Below, one piece after another: positions 58,897 to 64,000 of a stretch of DNA of 64,000 nt. Position 1 is the stretch's first letter, and each line of letters starts with the position of its first letter. The notes beneath the pieces are model-generated. The model was not told where the DNA came from and searched no databases. It saw nothing but the letters and a program-made list of their open reading frames with translations. Source of the DNA: Sophora flavescens (Eukaryota; Streptophyta; Magnoliopsida; Fabales; Fabaceae); contig CM061068.1 in assembly GCA_030762895.1 (NCBI GenBank), positions 38,798,783 through 38,862,782 on the forward strand. The letters are read 5' to 3'. The translations under genes and the position numbers were made by a program.

Positions 58897-60952
58897 TGTT
58901 AGGTCAAAGCAACCATCACACAAGAGGGGGGTGAATTGGGTGATAATAGAAATTAAAAACTTTTACTAAACAACAAAATATAAATCAGAGTTTTTCAAAT
59001 AAAGAGAGTATAGATGGATAAAAGAAGGTAATTTAAAAACCATCTAACAAAACTAATAACATATTTTTAACCAGTTTGGAAATAAGGAAGATAAAACATT
59101 TCACTTGTCTAATTATCTTAGACTAAACATTAACCGGTTAGACAACATCTGGAGGATAAAAAACATTTGAAAATAGCTTAGAACATAAAGCTTAAAATCA
59201 GTTAGAAAACTTTGTTGAAAATACATAAAAAAACAAAGATAAGGAGATAAGGGTAGAGAGAAAATAAACAACAAGATTTATCCTGGTTCACTCATATAAA
59301 TGATGAGCTACATCCAGTCTCCAGCAGTAGCTGAGTTTTTCTCCACTATCACATCAGATAATTACAATGAGTAGTCTTTGCACACCTAGCCTTTCCAAGC
59401 TCATTGAGTATTGTTCTTAACCAGCCTCTCCAGACTGTTGCAAGTATTATTTGCACACCTAGCCTCTCCAGGCTCATTGAGTATTGCTCTTAACCAGCCT
59501 CTCCAGACTGTTGCAAGTATTATTTGCACACTAGCCTCTCCAGGCTCAACGAGTATTATTCTTAACAAACCTCTCCAGGCTGTTGCAAGTATTATTTTCA
59601 CCTAGCCTCTCCAGGCTCACTGGATTTTGATGAAGGCTACATAGAGAAAATCTCACAACACTCATGGAGTGATTTTACAATGAAGTACATAGATGAGTTC
59701 TTCCTACACTCACAAGAGTGGATATATTTTTAAGTACTTCAGAACTAATAAAATGAATCTCTCATAACACTCACTTGAGTGAATATAGAATGTTTACATT
59801 GAGGATGATTTCCGTTGAGATGAAGATGGCGATCCTCTCATTTTTCATTAAGTGTAGCAGAAGTAGTAGCTCCAACAACTCTCTCTCTTCTTCATCTTCA
59901 ATGACTTTTGTATTTATGGTCTTCAAGCATTTAGGATCCGTTAGAGACATTCCCTCAAATGTTGGCTTCAAGTAGAACTTCATTAAATGCAATAGAGTCA
60001 TTCTGGGCAGCCATTAATGCAATAAAGTCGTTGGTTGTACTCTAACATGAAGGATCATGGCTTTTTGCATCGTGATACAGTCATATCATAGTTATGCAGA
60101 GAGCTTTTTGTATTTTGCCGAGTACACTTCCCTTTTCGTGTAAGGACCAGAGGTACTAGGGAATAAAATATGTTGGAAGCATTCTTTAACTGGTCTTTGG
60201 TTCTGATTATCCAAGGTTTCTTAAGAGAGTAACTTCTGACTTTTCTTGATAAGCGTGAAACTGAGTAGGAGAGAAGGCTTCAAGTCTCTTTTTGATTCTT
60301 GAAATACGATTCTGATAATCTTTATAGAATTTGCGTCCATAAGATAAGTGCTTCCATCTTGAAAATAACCACGTCTATCTAGCCATTTAAGATTTTTCAT
60401 TCGGGCTAGTAGACGAGCTCCATATTAAGGACTTAGCAAGTCCAAAGACTAGTGTGGACGAGCGCTTCTGTCACCTTTACTAGACGAGCACTTCTGTTAC
60501 TTTACTGGACGAGAGCCTCTGTTACTTTAGTGGAAGAGAGCCTCTGTTACTTTAGTAGACGAGCTCCATATGCCACGTCATTGGACGAGCCATTCTGATT
60601 CCTTAATGGACGAGCTCCATCTGCCACGTCATTGGACGAGCGCTTCTGATACCTTTAGTAGACGCTGGCTTTCATCACTTTAGTGGACGCTGGCTTTTAC
60701 TTTAGTGGACGACTACTTGTGTCACTTTAGTGGACGCAAGTTTCTATCTCTTGCGTTCTGGGCGTGCGCTTCAATTATTACAGTGTTGGACGTCTGCTTG
60801 TTATACTTTGTTGGACGTGAGATTCTATTACTCAATCTGCACACTCGATAGATAGGTTAGCAACCAATATGAAGGTTAATTAAATCATTAACCAAGTTTA
60901 TTTCTCATCAAAACTTTGGAAAATACACATCAGACATTTTAGATACTTAACA
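58897..60952 (-). repeat. Copia 5' LTR (right)
   Basis: Same ends as the left LTR. It is 55 bp longer, mostly from extra CCTCTCCAGACTGTTGCAAG units around 59390-59600. Confidence 0.92.
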
Positions 60953-60957
60953 TTGAG

Positions 60958-62008
60958 GACTCTATTTAACAATTTTACAAATTGCTTATATAAACCTTTG
61001 TCTAATCTATTAAAAAAAGTTCAATTAAATAGAATTAAAATCCCAACAAGTTCAAAAGCCTTGGTTCTTGATCACGGGCAAAGGAAAAAGAAATTTATAC
61101 CTAATAAAAGAAGTGATTGCCATAAAAGAAGGAATTCTAAAATATACCCATATAGGCATATATATTACTCTAGGTAATTCTGTAATTATAGAAATTTAAC
61201 CATTAAATAATAATAAAAAAAGAGTTTAAAATTTTATAAAACTAGATTGGTGGACCCTTGCCATGCACGAGGAATATGCTAATTTTTTAGGATTTTATCT
61301 TTAAATTTATAATTTTTGGGAATAGCCATTAAAGTTTAAAAATATAATACGACACAATTTTAGTATTAAAAAATATAATTTTAAAAATAAGAGATGATGA
61401 AGAATAAAATACATAATTTTGAAAATAGCGGTTAAAGTTTTATTGTAAATTTGTTTTTTCCTCAAAACAAAATCATAAATTAACACTAACTATTTCTTCT
61501 CTCACTACCTTATTATCATATTTCTCTACACATTTAATGGTAAACATATCTTTTAAAAGCAACAACTGCTTTCAACTTGATCGATCATTTCCAAAAGTGG
61601 TCTATTCAAATAAACACTGATAGTGAATACATCATCATGATCTTTGTAATTATATATTTATTTTTTTCTTCTCTCTTGAAGATCGATTTGATTTAGTCTT
61701 CTCTCATCTTGATACAAGTCTTTTATTTAAAATTATTTGATTTATATCTCATCTTTTCCCATGCAAGTGAACCATTTTTCTAAAATACATTCATCTATCA
61801 TATTAATTTTTTATTCTCTCTTGAATTTTTCATATGTGAACTATTATAATAATAATATTATTAATATTAATAACAAATGTTTTTATATATTATAATATAT
61901 ATATATATATTATATTTATTTGAATTTTATTGAATGTGATCCCCATTTATTTACTTTTGTATGATTTACTTATGAATTATAGTATAGATTTGAAATTTAT
62001 TAATTGAT
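60958..62008. other. AT-rich intergenic DNA with a Helitron-like end
   Basis: At 61242-61272 the minus strand reads CGTGCATGGCAAGGG...CAATCTAG followed by T, resembling the Helitron-like end at 35278. The short ORF at 60953-61177 begins inside the target duplication and has no recognisable domain. Confidence 0.4.
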
Positions 62009-62520
62009 TACTTTCCCTCTATAAGCTGTAATATTCGAAGCATGAAATATTTTGATTTTCAATATTAAATTTGAATTATATGTTGTTTTGCTAAGAGGAT
62101 GACACATGAAATTATATTCAATGAGATTATTACTAAATATATATAGTATATATTTTGATTTCCAATATTTTCTTTGGAATTAAATGTTGTTTTGGTGAGA
62201 GGATGACACATGGAATTACATTGAATGATATTATTCCTAAATGTATATAGTATAGATTGATTATTTTCCCTCTATAAGCTGTAATATTCGAAGCATGAAA
62301 TATTTTGATTTTTAATATTAAATTTGAATTATATGTTGTTTTGCTAAGAGGATGACACATGAAATTATATTCAATGAGATTATTACTAAATGTATATAGT
62401 ATATATTTTTATTTCCAATATTAAATTTGAATTAAGTGTTGTTTTACTGAGAGGATGACACGTGGAATTACATTGAATGAGATTATTCCTAAATGTATAT
62501 AGTATAGATTTAAACACTAA
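62009..62520 (+). repeat. Two-level tandem repeat (about 103 + 149 bp units)
   Basis: The word GAGGATGACAC occurs at 62096, 62198, 62348 and 62451, spaced 102, 150, 103. Units therefore alternate short-long-short, making a 252-bp higher-order repeat present about twice. The longer unit alone contains CCCTCTATAAGCTGTAATAT. Between copies only scattered bases differ. Confidence 0.82.
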
Positions 62521-64000
62521 TGTTAAATTCTTCCCAGTATCTTGGTGATCATATAAAATATTTTATCTTGAAAAAAGAAAAAGAACAAAATAAAACTCTT
62601 TTATTGATCATTATCTCAAAAAACAATATATGAATCCCGTCTAATATGATATATAAAAACTATTTGTCATGGTAAAACACTTTTCTACATGAAAAAACGT
62701 TTTAATTGAATGCGATATGTCATATAAATAATATACAATGAGAATAATATGAAGTGTTATTAAAATTTATTTTTCATTATTCTTTATTACTTTTAGTATA
62801 GACTAAGGTATATAAAAATTCTCTCATCGGTTTATGTTAATGTAATAATAATAAAAATGTTTAATCAATTAATTTGAATAGGTTAAGATAACTAATGCAA
62901 CAAATTATTATAAAGAAAGGATTTGAATCTCAAATAATAAAATTTCAAGAATAACAAATTATTATAGTAGAGGATATTTCATAATGTGATTAATTTAATA
63001 ATTTAATAATTATACAATTGAATTTTATTGGTAGCAAAAAAAATCATAAAAATAAAATAAGACTCGTGATGTCCCGTGTACATTTCTTTTTTCATTAAAC
63101 ATTTTTTATTAGATAAAAGTAAATAATAAATAATAGAATATAATTGATAAAAATAATATATTTGAATCTATTAATATTTATATTTCTAATTTTAAGGTTC
63201 AAATGTGTATATAATTATAATTAATATATTAAATGCCAAAGATAATTATAATTATTTAATCTCGTATTTAAACTTAAATATTATATAACTATTAAAATTA
63301 TATTGACTTAAAGGTAGTCTGACTTTCAAATTTGTATTGATTTAAACCAATTTGTATTAATAGATATTAATAAATAGATATTAATAAATGATATTAACAT
63401 GATATTTGTTTCCTTATTGATCGGAATTATGGATCACCACGATATGAATTGGAAACTTGTAATGATGACATTAAATTGATTTGAATTGGAATTATTTTGA
63501 TGAAAAATTGGAATTTCGTTTCGATTTAAAGGTTAGTGCCTTAATTTCAAATTATTATTGACTTAAACCAATTTTTATCAACAAATATTAATTAATGATA
63601 TTAACTTGCATATATTGTTTTCATATTGATTAAAAATTTGAATTAACTCTTTTTTAAAGTGAAAATTTATGCTGATGACATTAAATCGAATCTGATGCCA
63701 TTAAATTCCACCAATACCCCAGCTTTCTGGAAAGGATTATCACATTGATTATTCTCTATTTTTTGCTTGCTTGATATCTTGATCAAAAATTGCTTGTACT
63801 TGCTCCATTCTTTCCTGAAGGTTATGGTTGAATACAATATAACAAATAGAACCTAATTGATTTTGTATAGTATTAATTTATTAATTAAGTGGCTAAATTG
63901 GATGATAATGCATATTAATGCTGTGGTTGTATGTATTGACCGTTCATGAAGGGTTGAGTGTATTAGTTAATACATTTAAGGTTAAGAGTGTAACAGCCGT
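62521..64000. other. AT-rich intergenic DNA, no gene seen
   Basis: No ORF, exon or terminal repeat is supported. Loose direct repeats around GATATTAA and GATGACATTAAAT words occur at 63300-63710. Confidence 0.5.

Larger units (their letters stand above)
50081..60952 (-). mobile_element. Ty1/copia retrotransposon, SIRE-like, TSD TTGAG
   Basis: Two LTRs, 50081-52081 (2,001 bp) and 58897-60952 (2,056 bp), end TGTTA...TAACA and are flanked by TTGAG at 50076-50080 and 60953-60957, so this is one insertion. The pol gene reads minus, so the right LTR is the 5' one. The primer-binding site next to it (TGGTATCAGAGC, minus) pairs with initiator Met-tRNA. Between leader and pol, gag, protease and the start of integrase are missing. 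In that gap sit a three-LTR TRIM array and a second TRIM. Confidence 0.9.

Noticed and set aside
60953..61177. Basic ORF just right of the copia element, considered as an organellar ribosomal-protein insertion
   Set aside because: No match to plastid ribosomal proteins I can recognise, and its start lies in the target duplication.

Overview
The window is plant nuclear DNA, almost certainly from a eudicot and probably a legume. The evidence is spliceosomal introns with GT-AG borders, very AT-rich intergenic DNA, and dense nested transposons of plant-specific families (PIF/Harbinger, CACTA, MULE with a plant mobile domain gene, copia with an initiator-Met-tRNA primer site, RTE-type LINE, TRIMs, SINEs, Tourist- and Stowaway-type MITEs). 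The legume placement is inferred from the overall look of the repeats, not proved. I see no bacterial operons, CRISPR arrays, tRNA or rRNA genes.

Only two intact host genes are visible. They are a tandem pair of proton-coupled NRT1/PTR (NPF2-type) transporters on the + strand at 12998-15264 and 21827-24628. Each has four exons, with identical intron phases and the same 218-nt exon 2 and 907-nt exon 4. They encode about 606 and 609 residues and are separated by about 6.6 kb of MITE- and SINE-filled spacer.

Layout. 1-1239: right end of a Ty3/gypsy Tat-like element (antisense ORF plus 3' LTR). 2558-2720: SINE with a perfect target duplication. 3658-8058: PIF/Harbinger element with an intact Myb-like ORF1 and a dead transposase. 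8266-9658: solo gypsy LTR containing four 73-bp repeats with palindromic cores. 10525-11728: 3' end of a CACTA element. 12998-15264: first NPF gene. 15265-21826: spacer with MITEs and a nested TIR element. 21827-24628: second NPF gene. 25141-30968: complete-ended CACTA element with tnp2 and Ulp1-protease remnants. 32667-33228: nested Stowaway pair. 35455-39340: tandem satellite of 250-285 bp monomers, running into a 1,088-bp segmental duplication. 40986-46695: MULE with long inverted arms carrying a broken plant mobile domain gene and a truncated mudrA. 47644-47789: second SINE. 47935-49905: RTE LINE. 50081-60952: copia element of SIRE-like type with TSD TTGAG, interrupted by a three-LTR TRIM array and a second TRIM. 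61000-64000: AT-rich DNA with a two-level tandem repeat.

The transporter genes are the functional content. Nearly everything else is decayed mobile DNA whose boundaries can often be fixed to the base from terminal repeats and target-site duplications. I found no clear new host system. The least ordinary objects are the MULE whose arms are themselves tandem arrays, the CACTA element with a protease remnant, the three-LTR TRIM array, and the palindromic repeat block in the solo LTR.
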